DNA from: Notamacropus eugenii
Taxonomy: Eukaryota > Chordata > Mammalia > Diprotodontia > Macropodidae
Assembly: GCF_028372415.1 (NCBI RefSeq)
Contig: NC_092879.1
Location: forward strand, 95,715,700 to 95,779,699
Direction of reading: 5' to 3'
Length of the DNA: 64,000 nucleotides
Both the position numbers and the translations under genes were made by a program. The notes under the pieces are model-generated. The model was given only the letters and a program-made list of their open reading frames with translations. It had not been told where the DNA came from and ran no database searches. Position 1 is the stretch's first letter; every line of letters begins with the position of its first letter. This document shows, one piece after another, positions 21,745 to 36,700 of the stretch.

Positions 21745-24700
21745 GTAAGCCCACTGAGTGCCAGGCACACCTTCTAGGCTCAGCTCCATTTGGAAGGGAG
21801 CGATTGAATGGTTCGAGTCTACTACGTCTCTGTAGCTGAAGTTCCCAAATGGACTTGGATCCCCTTGGCCCAAAGGCAGGTTCCTGCTAAAAGTCACATT
21901 CTTGACCCTTTGTTCTCAACTTCAGATTAGACAATTCCCTCCTCTCCCCAAAGCAGAGGCCAATGGTCTTCTAGGTTCTGTTGGGCAGTGACTGGCAGAG
22001 GCAGGTCCTCCGCCTTCCCCCAGCTACAGCCCTGTGAGTTGGGGTGGCATTTGGTAATTCTACTGATAGCTCATGGGTATCCATAACTAGCTAGGACACA
22101 GGCAGTGAAGTATAATGTGCCGAACTCAGGAAGGAAGGTAGGGCAGGGCAGAGGTGGAGAGCAAGGTTGGCTGTTGGCTTTTAAAATGGAATCCTCAGTA
22201 GGGCTTATCTGAAGGAGGTGAGGGCTGGGGTGGGGGTGGGGGGGAAGGGAAGGCCAGGCCAACTTTACAGGTGTCCACAGAAGACAAGGATACTGCCCAC
22301 CTCCATCTTTCCAGCTGCTGGTGCTTTCCTCTCTCACAATGTCTTCTAGTTACTCTGTCTTGTGTAAAGCAAGCAGGTGGCACAGTGGAGAGAATCCTGG
22401 CCCTGGAGTCAGAAAGACCTGAGTTCAAATCTGGCCTCAAATACTTCCTAGCTGTGTGACCCTGGGCAAGTCTCTTCACCACTGTCTGCCTTGGTTTCCT
22501 CACCTGTAAAATGAGGGTAATAACAGCACCTACCTCTCAGGGTTGAGGAGCAAAGGCTTAGCACAATGCATGGCACATAGTGAGCATCATAGAAACGTTA
22601 GGTTTTACTAGCGTTGGGTATCTATAGTTGTATATTGTCTCTCCCATTAGAAGGTGAGCCCAGGCTGGGGCCGTCCTTCACCTTTCTTTGCCTCTGCGGC
22701 ACTCACCGCAGTGCCTGTGGCATATCTGGTGCTTGCCAAATGTTTATTCATCAACCAACTCCCCATGCCAAACACCTGGAAGACAAAGAAAGGCCCACAC
22801 TCCCAGCTTTCCTATAAGAAGCCCCATAAATGCTTGCTAACTGATGGAATAACCAAGTGACCGAAGGACACCCCATTCTATCACACTGATTAGTTTGTCC
22901 TGGTTTGGATAGGGGCAACTCTATTTTTCTTTTCAACGTTAATTTAATTGAATTGTTTCAATGAACAGGTCTTTATTTTCTCTCCCTCCTTTGAGGGGTA
23001 AAACCCTTGTAACAAATATCAAAATCATTCAAAATAAATTAGGGGAGCTCAGGCTTCCTCAATGGTCAGTGAATGCCCAAGCTAGCCTGGAAAGGGGGAA
23101 CAAGCCTCCCGAATGAAACCTTCAGTCTCATGTAGGAGAATGGCAGGGTACTGCCCTCTGTGTCCTGTTGATAGTGGGGAGAGAGGGCTAAGTGAGTCTC
23201 TGGGTTGGATGCCCACTCATTCTTGGTATTATAGAGGGGATTCTGAGGATCAGAGCCCAAGAACTGGAGGGACCTTGGAGGGACCATTGCCTCTTCCATG
23301 TCTCTCATTTTACATATGAGGAAATGGGGTCAAAATGTAAAGTGGCAAATGACCATGCCAAGCTCTGAGCATGGTGCAGTGGAAAGAGTGCTGGCTTTGG
23401 AGTCACGGGACCAACGTTCATATCTGGTCTCTGCCACCACCAGTGTGACCTTGCACACTTAGCCTCCTGGATCTCAGTTTCCTCAAATGCAAAATGAGGG
23501 AATTGACAAGATGGCTTCCAAGTTCCCTTCCATGTCCAAAGCTCAAAATTCTTGAATGATGCTCTCCAGCACGCTCTGCACAGCAACATGCTGCCTCCCT
23601 TTTCAGGTACGGGCTGAACAGGTCCTTTCCTACTAGGTGATTCTGGGATTCTTTGGACCTGCCAGATGTTAGGGCTTATGCATTCTCCTTGGTCGATTGT
23701 CTCCCTGAGTTACGAGAGCTAGACTTCTTCCAAGTCTCCAATACTGGCAGCTATATTTAGGCATTGTTTGGAGCCTCACGTAATAAGAAACACAAATTAA
23801 TCATAATGTCTCATTTTCTCAGAATTCTGGTTTGTGGAGGTGAGCCAATAGATGCTCTCAGAACCATTTCTCCTGCTTCTGTCATTTTGGACAAATGTGG
23901 CCTAAGTGCCATCTGCTGGTTAATGATAACAGGAGGTTCAGGACAGCATGACATCTGCTTTCTCTTTGCCTTGAAGGCTTCAGATGGTACCTGGCAGTGA
24001 GCCGGAGCTTAGCCCTCTCAGAAAAAATAAACAAATGAGCAAACCTGGCACTGGCCAGGATGGACAGGAAAAGGATTCTGAAGAAGAATTAAGAGTTTTT
24101 CAGTAAAAACTCCAAACCCAAACAACATATGGTGAGAACTTTAAGGAAGCCTCTGGGAATGAAGACAATTAGTTGCATGAGGCTATTTTGAAAAAAAAGT
24201 TACTTTGGAAAAGGAACAGGTCATTTGCATTTATTTGTGAAGGGGAAAATTAGATTTCCTAACTCAAAATTCCCCTCTTGTATTGCACCTTCAAGAATGA
24301 TAACAGGCTTGAATATAACCCTGACACTCTCCTGCTGGAATTCAGTTCTAGGGCTGCAAAGAACCTCAGAGATAATCTAGTCCAATTCCCTCATTCGACT
24401 CATCAGGAAACTGATGTGCAAAGAGAAGAAATGACTTGCCCAAGGTCACATAGCTAAAATGTGACAGAACTGTTCACAGAACTGTTCTAGTCTAGAACAT
24501 AGGTCACTTTATTTTGCTCAATATTCATAAATTAAACAGAGGGAGAGACAGGCAGAGATTGGAAGCAACTCAAAGCTGTCATACCCTGGACACCATCAAA
24601 GCCATTTGTCTCTGTATGCCCAGTGCCCAGCACATAGAATATGCTGACTGATTAATATACTGTCTAGAACTTGATACGATGCTGGACTAGATCTCAGACC

Positions 24701-27700
24701 GATTGTTTCCTGTATTTTAGCGATGCTTTTCTATCTGTATGGGATTTGCCAACTCTGTGAAGGAAGGGACTATGGTTTCTACTTTGAGGCCCCTATTCCC
24801 TCCCCGCCCCCAACACAACCACCACTTCTGGGCCCAGAACATGCCCATAGCTAATGCAATCTAATTCCTTATCGAGTGACCGACTGTTGCCAGAGACATA
24901 CTCTTGGTTTTGGATGGGTTATGTGGCTAACACTCAGTGTGGTAGCTCTTCTATTTTCGTGCTTTTCTTCCTTGTGAAATGTTGATAGTTTTCTAAGTGG
25001 TTCTGTCTTGCAGCATTCAAGAAGAGGGTCACCATGGAGTTCATGCCTAGAAGCAGCTGAAGGTGCCATATGTTGATGCACTGGATGATGGGCACTTGAC
25101 AGGGCAAAGGTGTCTCTGGGAGATGATGTGTGGAAGGAAAGCTTTCTCAGGGCAATAGTTATCCTCCTAGATAGTTGGTGGCGAGTCAGGCCTGGAGGAT
25201 AATTTGAACCCTCCTGGAAAGCTCCCCTGGTATCCTTCTCAATTTAATAGTCAACAAACAATTTTTTTTTTAGTGGGAAAACCTAGCCCTTTCTGTTGGC
25301 CATCTGGATCACCATTCATACCTAGCAGGAACCTGAGTTTCAGAGGGCTTCCACAAAGGCAGCAGGTGCTGTCCTCACTGACCCTATTTGTTTGTCTTTC
25401 AGTGGATCCTCCTCAGAATCTGAAGATTGTAGATCCCGGCTTTTTAGGTCACCTAAATTTACAATGGCAGCCCCCTTTAACATTGGCTGTGTTCCAGCAC
25501 TGCACGGTACAATATAAATTAAGATACCGGAACATTGACAGTGAAGATTGGGAGGTATGAAAACAGTCTCTGCTTCTTGGTTCTAGCTGTTTATGTGATG
25601 GGAAATGGAATCCTACTGTCCACTTCCTGCGGTTCTGGGACTATTCACTATATAAATAACTTCCCCAGGGTCATAGCTTTAGGAAGAGGCAGAGATGGCC
25701 TTTGTATGGAGGCCATCTGTCTCCACTTCAGGCCTCTCTCCACTCCCCCATTATTCCCTATTAAATACTAAATGGAGTGACAAACCTCAGCCCCAAGCAG
25801 TGGTCCTGCCAAGCCTATGGAATCCATCTATCAGCAGCCAGTCTTCCCCAGGCCATAGCAGCTCCCTTGGGTTCAGGATCTCTCCAGATGCAAGAGAACC
25901 GACCTCAGGCCCAGTTTGTGAACCTTGTGTTGGTTCATAGGGACCTGAACCTCTGACATTGCTTAGGGAGTCATGGATTAGAAAACTTTCTTTGAACTTG
26001 GTTAGAACTTCAGAGTAAGAAAATAGGACCTCCAGCCTAGTCATACCTACCTGAGAAATTCGAATGTATTCTTGGTGGGAGTGGGGGAGGAGGAGAGTGA
26101 CTTTCATACTCTTGCTCTTTACCCTCATGGTCCTTCAGTCATTCACGGCTTAGGTTTGACTCTCTCCACTTATCCAGTCACTGCCTAGCTTCACTTTATG
26201 TGATGCCTGAAGTTTTCATTGTATGTATATATGTAGGGACATCTTATAACTGTCTATATCTGTATCTATGTTGTCTGTATCTGTCTGTGTCATCGATGTA
26301 TTTATTCCATTACCACATATATTTATCCCTCTCTCTACATGTCCAGATAGCTATATCTTTTTATAACTATAAGTATTTATGCCTTCTATTATCTATATAT
26401 CTGCTTATCTACATTGAGTGGATATTGACTAGAGAGAATGCACATTGTTAAGTGGTGATACCCTCTGTAGGATTAGGGTTATAAGATCTGGAGTTCCATA
26501 AAGCTTATTTTCCCCCCTAACAAAAGGAAAGTTTATAGCCTTTTGAATGCTCTCAATGACTGGCATGATATATGGAGGATAGATTGTACGAGAAATGTAT
26601 CTGGGACATTTTCTCCTGATAGTTATCAAGGGTGTCTTAGAAATTGGGAGTTGTCCAGGATATTAATGATTTCTAGGGCCTTATTAATGTGGTTCTTTAT
26701 TCCAAGGCTGCTTCAAAGCTTGACTGTGTCATTTTTTAAAAATCAAATTAGACCATCATTACTAAGAAGTTAAATTATGAAGATGGCTTTGACCTCAACC
26801 AGGGAGTTGAAGCAAAAATCCAAACGCTCCTGACGGGCCACTGTACAAATGGATCAGATGTTCACAGCAAATGGACACAGACTTCTTTCTGGATTCCCTT
26901 GCAAGGTTAGGAGACAGCTTTCCTTCAGATTGAATCTTGTTAGATCAAAGTGGTTAGGAAAGGATTTACCTTGGATTTATGAAACTGCCCTGCAGGTTTG
27001 GATCCTCTATTACCCCATCTTTTCAAGAATGATGAGGCTCTATCCTGAAAGTCACCTTGATTAGAGAAGCAAGATTCTTCAATTTTCTGATTAAGCTTTC
27101 AGAACCTTTTATTGTTATCTTGTGGTGCAGTGGAATCAACTACCTAAGACAGAAAGATCCCGGTGGGCCTCAGAGTGACTTGGAAAACCACATATTAATA
27201 TTATCTGTGTTTTTTTTACATATTTCGTTACATATTTCCCAATTAGATTTTAATCTAGATTGGGCTGCACTCAGGAGTGTTGCCTGGGTCACATGGTTAA
27301 CACCTTTGATCACAAACAGGAGGACTCTTCAGCAGTTTAGAGGCCAATCTTGTCCAACCTCCTCTTTTTATAGGGAAGGCAATTGGCTTGTCCAAAGTCA
27401 CGTTGAAAAGCAGTGGCAAAATTTAGACTATGACCCAGGTCTCCTAACTCCCGGGCCAATGTTCTTTCCATACCACACTGCTCTCAGCTTTCTAAATTTT
27501 ATTATAAAATATGTTTTTTAAAAAAATAGGTTTAATATAGAGTAAAGCCTCAATTAAATAGAATTTAACTGACCAGAACCCTCTATTGGCTGGAATTTAT
27601 TCTAGTGTTTCACTTTTAGGGGAAAGAGGGAAATGATAACAAGCCAAGCTCCTAACTGTTAAAAAAAAACAAGTCCCAGGGAGTGTCTTGGAGTCCATGG

Positions 27701-30700
27701 ACACTGAAGCCCATTTCCTATGGATTTCCCTTTTCCATATCCTGACCCAGACAGTAGTCATTATTGTGCACATCGGGGAATGAACATGTGTCTTGTACTC
27801 ATTGAGCCACCCAAAGGATTGAAATGGGATACACAAAAATACAAGGCAGACAGACTTCCAGCTGGACCCATCACTTCCTCATATTCCCCAGTGTAGTTAT
27901 CACACTGTTTGACAATGAGGACTCTCAGGCTTTGCTACTTCTTTACTCTACCAAGAGTGATGAAGTTGAAGGTCTTTGCCTGGAAATGCAAAGGCAAGAA
28001 AACATTGAAAGGAAACAAAGTCACCTGCTCCTTCCTCAGTTGTCTAGAAGTCTGAGTCAATCAGAATATACTACAGCAGCCAGTAGAGATGGTCAGTATA
28101 ATTAGGGTTAGATTTTAGCTGTTCATGTCCAGCATATTATTTGGTTACTCTAATAGGAATTAACACCTGCCTGGGTCAGAAGGGGATGTGGACATGTTCC
28201 CAAACATTCACTCCTGGTATGTTCCTTGGATGCTCTTTTTTCCTCCTAGACTTCCAACGATCTTGCATTTACCCATATAAAGAAGGACTACAGGTAGCTT
28301 CTAAAGAGATGACAGATCCATAGTCCTGGTCAGCATTTCCAGCTTAGACAACTCATGCTGAAACAACATGGGTCCAAAGGGCTTGTCAGGGGGAGCAGTG
28401 GCAGAATATTAGACATTTTACTATTCTAACACTGGTGGTTTCTGGGAAGTACAATGAATGATGGCAGTGCTGAAAACCCTGCTATAACCCTTCAGATACA
28501 TTTATATCTGAGCCTCACAGCAATGTTCTCACAGCAATGCAGAACTATGATACTCAACAGTGAGGTCAGGTTTTAGGGGCTGGGAAGGAAATCTGGTGAT
28601 TTCATTGGCAAGGAAACTCCTAACGTGGTAAATCCATCCGCTAATATGGATAGGCACTTCTGAAAATGTCTAGTCTTAGAAAGTTGCCTGAGGCACTGAG
28701 GCGAGAATTTAGGTGACTTGTCCAGGATCACACAGCCAGTATGTGTCAGAGGCAGAACTTGAACCCAGGTCTTCCTGCCTCCACTCTTGCTGCCTCTTGA
28801 GGTGGGCATTTTACAGGAGAGGAAACTGAGGCTCAGAGGGAGGTAAGTGACTTGCCTGGAGTTGCAGAATTCATATCTGAGTCTCCCTGTCTCCAGGTTA
28901 TTCTCCACCATCCTGCCTCTCTAACTAGAGTGAGGTGACTCCTGTGATAACAGCCCTCATGGGTCACTTCTGAAAGGCACTGAAGTTTACTAGATAGGAA
29001 ATCAATGCTCAATTCTTCTGGAAATCGAAACCCACCAATCATATTCCCCTGGAGCTTGTACTTTTGTGAAAGTAAGCTAGTTCACATTTTAAACTCTGAT
29101 ACACTAGCTGTCCTATGCCCAGAGAGCCACTTCTTTAGCTTAGTAGTCTTTGCATGGGCAAGATTAGAGCTGGTACATAGCTTCCCCAGAGCTTTTGCAT
29201 GTCATGGGTCCGAAGTTTGTATGACATGGGTCAAGGAATAATTTGAAAAATTGCCGGTGATGTTGATTGTTATATGAGATGGAAGGATGACCAAAGCTGC
29301 TGAAGGTGCAGAGTGACGTCACTATGGCTTTCCAACATTCTAAGAGCTCGTCATCTTTCCATTTCACAGGAGAGCCAGAGACCAAAATCCAGGAAATGCA
29401 GTGTATCTATTATAACTGGAAATCTCTGCACTGCACTTGGAAACCAGGAGAAAAAATTCCTGAAGGAGCAAATTACAACTTGTATTATTGGTAAGTATTG
29501 GTTAATTGAGATTTCTTTGAGAGGAAAGAAAACGACCAAAAATGGTTTCCACACCATGAATAGTCATCGAGGGACATTCATTTAGGGTAATCTCCCATTA
29601 TATGTTGAGCCATTGGTTAACGTAGCCTGGAATTGTTTATAGACCATAAGGCCTTAGCTCTCCAGTTGGAAGGGACCTAAGGAGCAGGAGTCAAACCTTG
29701 ACCCGTAACTATGGGCACTGGAAAGAACTTCGTATTAGAATGTAATCATTCTTACTATGGAGGAGTCTCTTCTTATGTATCTTCTAGATAGGAGGATGCA
29801 TAATCAGAAAGGCTTTTGCATTGTGGGGATCCTGGCTTTGAGCATTCAATAAATACCTATAATATATAAATACCAGGGATTGTGGTGTCCCTGCCCTCAA
29901 AGAACTTAAATTCTACTAGAGGGAAGGAGTATGTAGGAGGAAGAGGAACCATGTGGACACATAGAAGTACACAGGAGCGCTATACAAAAGAACTAGGTAA
30001 AGTCATGAAAGGTCCATGCAGTGAGTGGCTCTTTACCTGAGCCTTGAAGAAGAGGCAGAGGAGACAAAGCAGAGTCTTCTAGGGAGGAGGCACCATCTGA
30101 GCAAAGACAGGAAGACAGCATATGGAGTGTCATGGCTGGGAACAGGAAGGAGACCAGTCTGGCTGGACTTCAGCATGTGCAAAGGACAGTCTGGAAAAGC
30201 AGGCATGATGTGAGGTTGATTGTAAAAGGCCACACACAGGAGTTGAGAATCTATTCTAGAGGCAAGAGGGAGTCACTCTGGAACCTTCTATACCCACCTT
30301 CTCAGCAGAGGATCCACTTCATCCTTGGCTAAGAAAAGAGAGGCCACCTTCTTGGAAGACCCTCTTTGGCCTTTTTCTTCTGCTCAAAGTCCCTTGACAT
30401 CATCCCCCTTTCTGTCCTTAATTCCAGCCTTTGATGAAGAGGTGGCCCTTCTCCTCACCTGGGCCATGGCCTGCACTTATCCCACTGTTCCCCTCTTGGC
30501 TCCTTCCACAGATTTGCTCCTTAATAATCCCCCTTCCTCCATCTTTAATTACTCTTATCCATTAGCTCGTTGCTTGTTGCCTGCAAACAAACCCAGACTT
30601 TTCCCCTTCTAAAACAATCTAAACTCTCGACCCTATTATTTGCTCTGTCCAATCTTTCCTTCCTTCCACAACCAAACTAGAAAACCCTATCTGGACTCTT

Positions 30701-33700
30701 GCTTGCATTTCCTCCTCTCTCACTCAGCTCCAACCCCTTGAAATCTGGCTTCTAACATCATCACTTAATGGAGACTGCTCTCTCCAAGGTTACCAGTGAT
30801 CTTTTCGCAAGTCAGATGGTCATTTCTCATTCCTTCCCCTTCTTGACCTCTCTGTAGTCTGTAGCATTTCACGCTGCTCACCAGACATCACTCTCTCTTG
30901 GTTTTTCTCCTACTTGTCTGACCACTCTTCAGTGTCTTTCACTGGATCATCATCTGTTCCAGGCCAAGTAACTGGGGGTGTTCCCCAAGGCTCTGTTCCG
31001 GGCTGCCTCCTCTCCGCTCTGTGCACACTCTTGCTTGATGATCTCACCCACTCCCATGGGCCCAGCCATCTGTTACTTCCTCTCTTTTGCGTTCGAGTCC
31101 TGACTCAGACAATTACTAACTGTGTGACCTTGAACAAGTCAGTGAATGGCTCTCTGGGCATCAGTTTCATCATCTGTAAAATGAGTATTGTGATAATAGC
31201 ACCTCTACACAGGATTGTGTGAGCATCAAATAAGAGAATATTTGGAAAGTGTTTTGTAAGCTTGACGGAACTGTAAAAATGCTATTATTGTTTTATTTGA
31301 TTTTTATCATTACCTTGATAGGTCACTTCCCCCTCTGAGCTTTGCTTCCTTATCTGTAAAAGGAAAAGCTGAGCTGCTCCCTTTCTGGCCCTAACATCCT
31401 CAGATTTTCTTCATGTCTCAGTGGGCTGGGGAGGGCCAGACATTCAGTTCAATGAAACACACACTTGTTATGGACCTCTGTTGGGCTTAGAGCTAGACAC
31501 AAGATTTGGCTGAGATGCAATTCCTGCTGTCTGGTGTTGCCAGGCAGGGAAGGAGAATGGAAGCTCTACAGAAGTGAGCTTCCATCCTCTGGGATCATTA
31601 GAGTAGGGCCACCTTTGCACATTCCTTCCAGAGCTCCCATTTCCTCTGACCTTAGTCAATGATTTCCTGAGTCACTGTGGCCAAAGACTTTCATCACTGA
31701 AGGGCCTGTTCCCATAGTGAGGAGGCTCATTCCAATTATTCCTTGGACAACAGGCATATAACCCTAGGACTATAGACTGTCTGAGCTGGAGGGGGCCTTA
31801 GAGGACGAGTGCAGCCTCCTCATTTTTAAAATGAGAAAACTGAGGTCCAGGCAGGTGAAATGATTTGGTTCAGACCACATGTAGCAAGTGATGATCAGGA
31901 TTTGAACCCAGAGTCTCTAACTCCAAATCCATTGACCATGTCATCACCAAGTCAATGCTCTAGCTCGACAGGCTTTGCCAGAGCTTCTGTTTTACTTCAT
32001 TTGTGACACTTTAGAGGAAGTGAGGCTTTAGAGGAGGTGAGACATTAGAGGAGGTGAGACTTTAGAAGAGGCGAGACCTTAGAGGAGGTGAGGCTTTAGA
32101 AGAGGTGAGACATTAGAGGAGGTGAGGCTTTAAAGGATGACTTTAGTAGAGGACATAGATGACCACAGTATAAAAGAATATGTGATAAAAATATCACAGG
32201 GGCACAATGGTGTGAGGAGGGACAAGGGAAGGGGAAAGGGAACAAGTGCCTATTCTGTGCCAGGCCCTGTGCTATACACTTAAGAAATACAGTCTCATGT
32301 GGTCCATGACAGCTAGGTCATCATTTAAGGCTTCCCTAATAGGGGGGCACTGGAATTGGGCTTTAAAGGAAGGGGAAAATTTCAATAGGCATCATTATCC
32401 CCCATCATTTAAATGAGAAACTGGGATATGGACAGATTGTTCAAGGCCACTCAGTGAGTCTAGAACTCAGGTCTCCCATGTCTCAGCCTAAGGATATGCC
32501 TGTTAGGCTACCATTTTGAAAATTATACATTAAAGGAATCTAACTTAGTCCACATAACTGCTTCAGTCTGCTTACTGTCAGCTGGTGACTTGGCTCAGTT
32601 TCAAAGGGGTTTTCCACTGTTTTTCAGTGAAGGGCAAATTTCATATTGTGAGCTATTTCATGAGGGGGACTGGGGTGTGGTTGGATAGGGGAAACCCTCC
32701 AAGATTCAGGTTTTTGTTTTCTAGAACCTTGAGTGCTGGAAGCCCCCTCCTCCACCCCCACCCCCCTTTTTTTAAATCAGAATCTCTTTTTCCTGGGGAT
32801 GTGGGGCAATTTCTTTTTCAGGACCATGAATAACTGGAAAGTTACACATGAGCCCCTCCCACTTAATCCAGTGGATCTTTCTTTATGCTTGGCCTCCTTT
32901 AACAGCTCCCTCCAGACTGGTCTGTACATGGATGTTGCAACCTCTCATGTTTTGTTAAGCAAAACCTCTTTACAAAGCAGTCTTTTGTTAACGTGGTTTC
33001 ATACTTTAAAAAATAATTATCCTGTGGCCATGGGAAAAGATCTGATTAGCCAGATGGTATTTGCACTCGACTAAAACATCAGGTTTGGTCTTAGAAACCT
33101 CATTGCTTCAGTCATCATGCCTGGAGGTTTGCATCTCCACTGCTTCCATACTGATATCTAGGCTGCCTTTTTATGTGGAATCACATTGTTCATTCTTGAG
33201 GCTGATGGTGGAACCAGATGTGAGAGCTGCCAGACAGTCAGAGAATCACAGAGCTGGGTGGCAGCCCAGAGGCCCTCAGCTCCAATCTCTCCCTGAACAA
33301 AATTGCCTCCCACGACATCCCTCGCCTCTGTAAATAGGTGGGGCTCAGACTAAACCAGGGGTGAGGAACCTGCAGCCTCAAGGTCACATGTGGCCCTCTA
33401 GGTCCTCGGCTACAGCTCTTTGACTGAATCCAAACTTCACAGAACAAATCCCCTTCATGAAAGGATTTCTTCAGTAAAACTTGAACTCAGTCAAAAGACT
33501 GCACCCGAGGACCTAGAGGGCCACATGTGGCCTTAAGGCCACAGGTTCCCCATCCCTGAACTAGTTAATTTAAAGGCAGATCTGAGCTTTGAATCGGGCC
33601 TCTTGACTCATCTCAGGCTTCTTAATGCCAGACTATATAGTTGGAGATGGGGTAGTTCATTTGCCAATTACCTGTTGAGTGCCCTCTGGGACCCTCTAAG

Positions 33701-36700
33701 TTTTGGGACTGGAAGGGATTGCAGGTCATTTACCTCCTTCCCCTTGTCTCCTACTGCCAAATAAACTTAAGTCACCTTCCCAGCCTGGCCTTGGGACATG
33801 ACAACATTCTGCAGCTCTCCCTTATTCTGTCCCCCGACCCACTGCCAAAGAACCAGAGCAGCTCACACTGATGCGGGCCATCTCTAGGGTGGGAGAGGGA
33901 GGAAGGGGCAAAAAAGAAAGTTCCACGTTGTATATTTAAAAGAAATAGCAAGCCCTACATAAGAGATCTACAGTATCAGGAGCAATCTTCTTTCGTTCTA
34001 TTCTACTTTGTTAGGGAAATGCTTGTTTTATTTTTTAAGTTCAGAAGAAAAAAGTGAAAGAGGAGATGAGGATCCTTATGTCTCTTTCAAGTGGTGAAAG
34101 GCTTTATCCTTCTGCAGTGCTATTTACTCTGAGCGCTCTCTCATCCAGGTGATTGCTTGCCCTGACTGCCTCTTGCCCAGAGATTGCCATAACCCTGGCT
34201 GATTTTTAGTCTGGCTAATTCAGAGCCCTTGCCCAGGTGCCAGCTTCCCTGAGCCCCCACAGTCACAGTGTACTTTGCAAATATGTACACATTCAATATA
34301 ACTTTCCAACCTGTGATGCTTATACGCTGAATTTGGACTATCCTTCTAGGTACTATGCATTAGAAGAAATTATTTTAATGGCCATCCTTTCTTCTTCTTT
34401 TTCGACCATGTCTCCTACCCCTATTTGAGTCCGCTCAACACCCCCCCCTAAAATTGAGGGTCAAAATGAAATTGCATAATTAAATCGAGCAAATTTACAC
34501 ATGGGTCATTGCCAAGATGTATGTCACCTTGGCTCTCTCATTCTGCTTCATCATTGGTCCTCTGTTCAGAGCTCCTACTCTTTCAGAGTTCTTTTTCATG
34601 ATAATGTTTCAACCTTCCTCCTTCTTTAATGTTTACCTTTATAGGTACGAGGGCCTAGACCGTGCTCTGCAGTGTGCTGACTACATAGAATCCAATGGAA
34701 GACATCTTGGATGCCGATTTCCAAGTGTGGAGCTTGCAGATTATCAAGATTTCAACATCTGTGTCAACGGATCTTCCGTAACCCTTCCCTTGAGGGCCAG
34801 CTATTTTTCTTTTCAACTTCAAAATATAGGTAAAGACAACAAGAAACGATTGCATCTTTCCTCTGTTTGAGTTGGGGCATTTCTGTCTCCTTGTTCATGG
34901 TGGCCTTGTGATGTGTTCATGCTCTGGAGAGAAGGTTTTTTAAAATAAGAAATAAGAAAAGCCTCCCATGCTCAAGGAGCTGAGGTTTAGGGATGCTTGG
35001 CACTAGGTGGGCTCCCCTGGAAAGCAAAGCAATTGTTGAATCATTTTGATCTCATAGTTTATGCCTGACTTTTAGCAATTAATCTGAATCCCTAGATTCT
35101 AGGTTAGGACCTGAGGCCCTAGAGAGAGCTTCTCCATTCCTTTTAAAAATATTTTATTGATTTTTTTACACTATCGTTAATTCCCATTTCCCATTTTCTA
35201 CCTCCCTGTTAAATCCTGCTTTGTAACAAAGAAAAATGGCTAAGCAACACAAAGTGAATTGACAGCCTCATCTCACAGTCTATGCTGCATTCTGCAGCTA
35301 GTGTTTATTGCCTCTGTCCCAGGAGGAGGGTCAGACATCCTCTGAAACTCTGCCTCATCACAACCTCAACCCCTATTGGTCATCCAAACAAGAATCCTGA
35401 GGAAAGTCGTGCAGAACACATTCGCCAAGTGTCTTCCCCCACCCCTGTTCCCCTCTCAGAGGCCAAGCCCAGGGGCCCTTGAGTTACAGTATACAGTGTC
35501 TTTTTGTGACCCAGCCTTGCTTTCTTGTCCATGCAAGTGGCTTTAAGCTGCTGTCGCCTAAAGTTAAAGCCAAGTTTCGATTTTGTATCAGGTCTCGTGG
35601 TTTTTATTACTGTGGATCTCTGGGAAATGATTTGTTACTCTCCAGATAAATGACATTACATTAGGTACTATCCACATGGAACAGAATAGCGGTCAATAGC
35701 TTACATACTAAGGACATGGAACTACATTTTGTGTGGGACCTATTACAAGTTAGTTACCCATATTTGTTGTCGGACAGCAAGATGGCTCAGGAGATAGAGT
35801 TCAGGGCCTGGAGTCAAGAAGACACATTTTCCTGAGTTCAGATCTGACTTCAGACACTTTTCAGCTTTGTGACCTTGGGCAAGTCACTTAACCTTGTTCG
35901 CCTCTGTTTCCTCATCTGTAAAATGAGCTGGAGAAGGAAATGGCAAACCATTCCAGTAACTCTGCCAGAAAACCTCAAATGGGCTCACAAAGAGTCAGAT
36001 ACCACTGAACAACAATAAATCCATATTTGACAACATGAAGGAACAGAGCTCTTGGGCAAGTCACTTCTTCCCTCTTGGCTTCATTTTTTTCCTTTGTAAA
36101 ATGAGGGTAGGTGACCTCTAAAGTTCTGTCCAGCTCTTATCTGTGAATCTGTGACCTTTTGGTATGATCTTGTGAAAGGAGATAGAGCTGGGACTAGCTC
36201 TGCACTTCTCTGCTTCTCCTTGCTGGGGAGGCATGGAGACAGGCCCTCTTCAATTGCTCTGGGCATTGCTTAGTGCTGAGAGTAAAATTTGTTGAAATAA
36301 CATTTTTCATATTTATTCATTAATATTTATTGAAGAACAATATCCCCCAAATCCTATTTCCAATGAAGCCAGTTCTAACTCTCTACAGTTTTCAGTTCAG
36401 TTCTCTAAAGATACAGATGACTCTGGAGATACAAAAACAAAATGGAGAGGCTTACATTTTATTGTACGCATGTGGAAGGAATCCAGTACCTACTCAGATA
36501 ATAAAGTGAGGAGAGAGAGACCACTAAAAACTGGGGAGGGAGATCAGGAAAGGCTTATCAGAGGTGGTGCCTGAGCTGAGCTTTGAAGGAAGAGGAAAGG
36601 AAGGGAGAGCAATGGAGGCCTTGAGGACGGCTGAGCTGTAACTAGCAGGTCATTCCAAAAAAGAAGGACCATCGTCACCATCAATTAGAATGTGCAGCAG

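Noticed and set aside
25204..25402. Upstream extension of the exon 2 frame with an in-frame ATG
   Set aside because: A strong acceptor at 25402, the family's domain start and phase agreement with 21744 show this part is intron.
30914..31222. 102-codon frame with GGVPQGSV motif
   Set aside because: Part of the dead L2 reverse transcriptase, running into a SINE, so not a host gene.
32003..32137. Tandem repeat as a CRISPR-like array
   Set aside because: Units are directly adjacent without spacers, and the sequence is mammalian.
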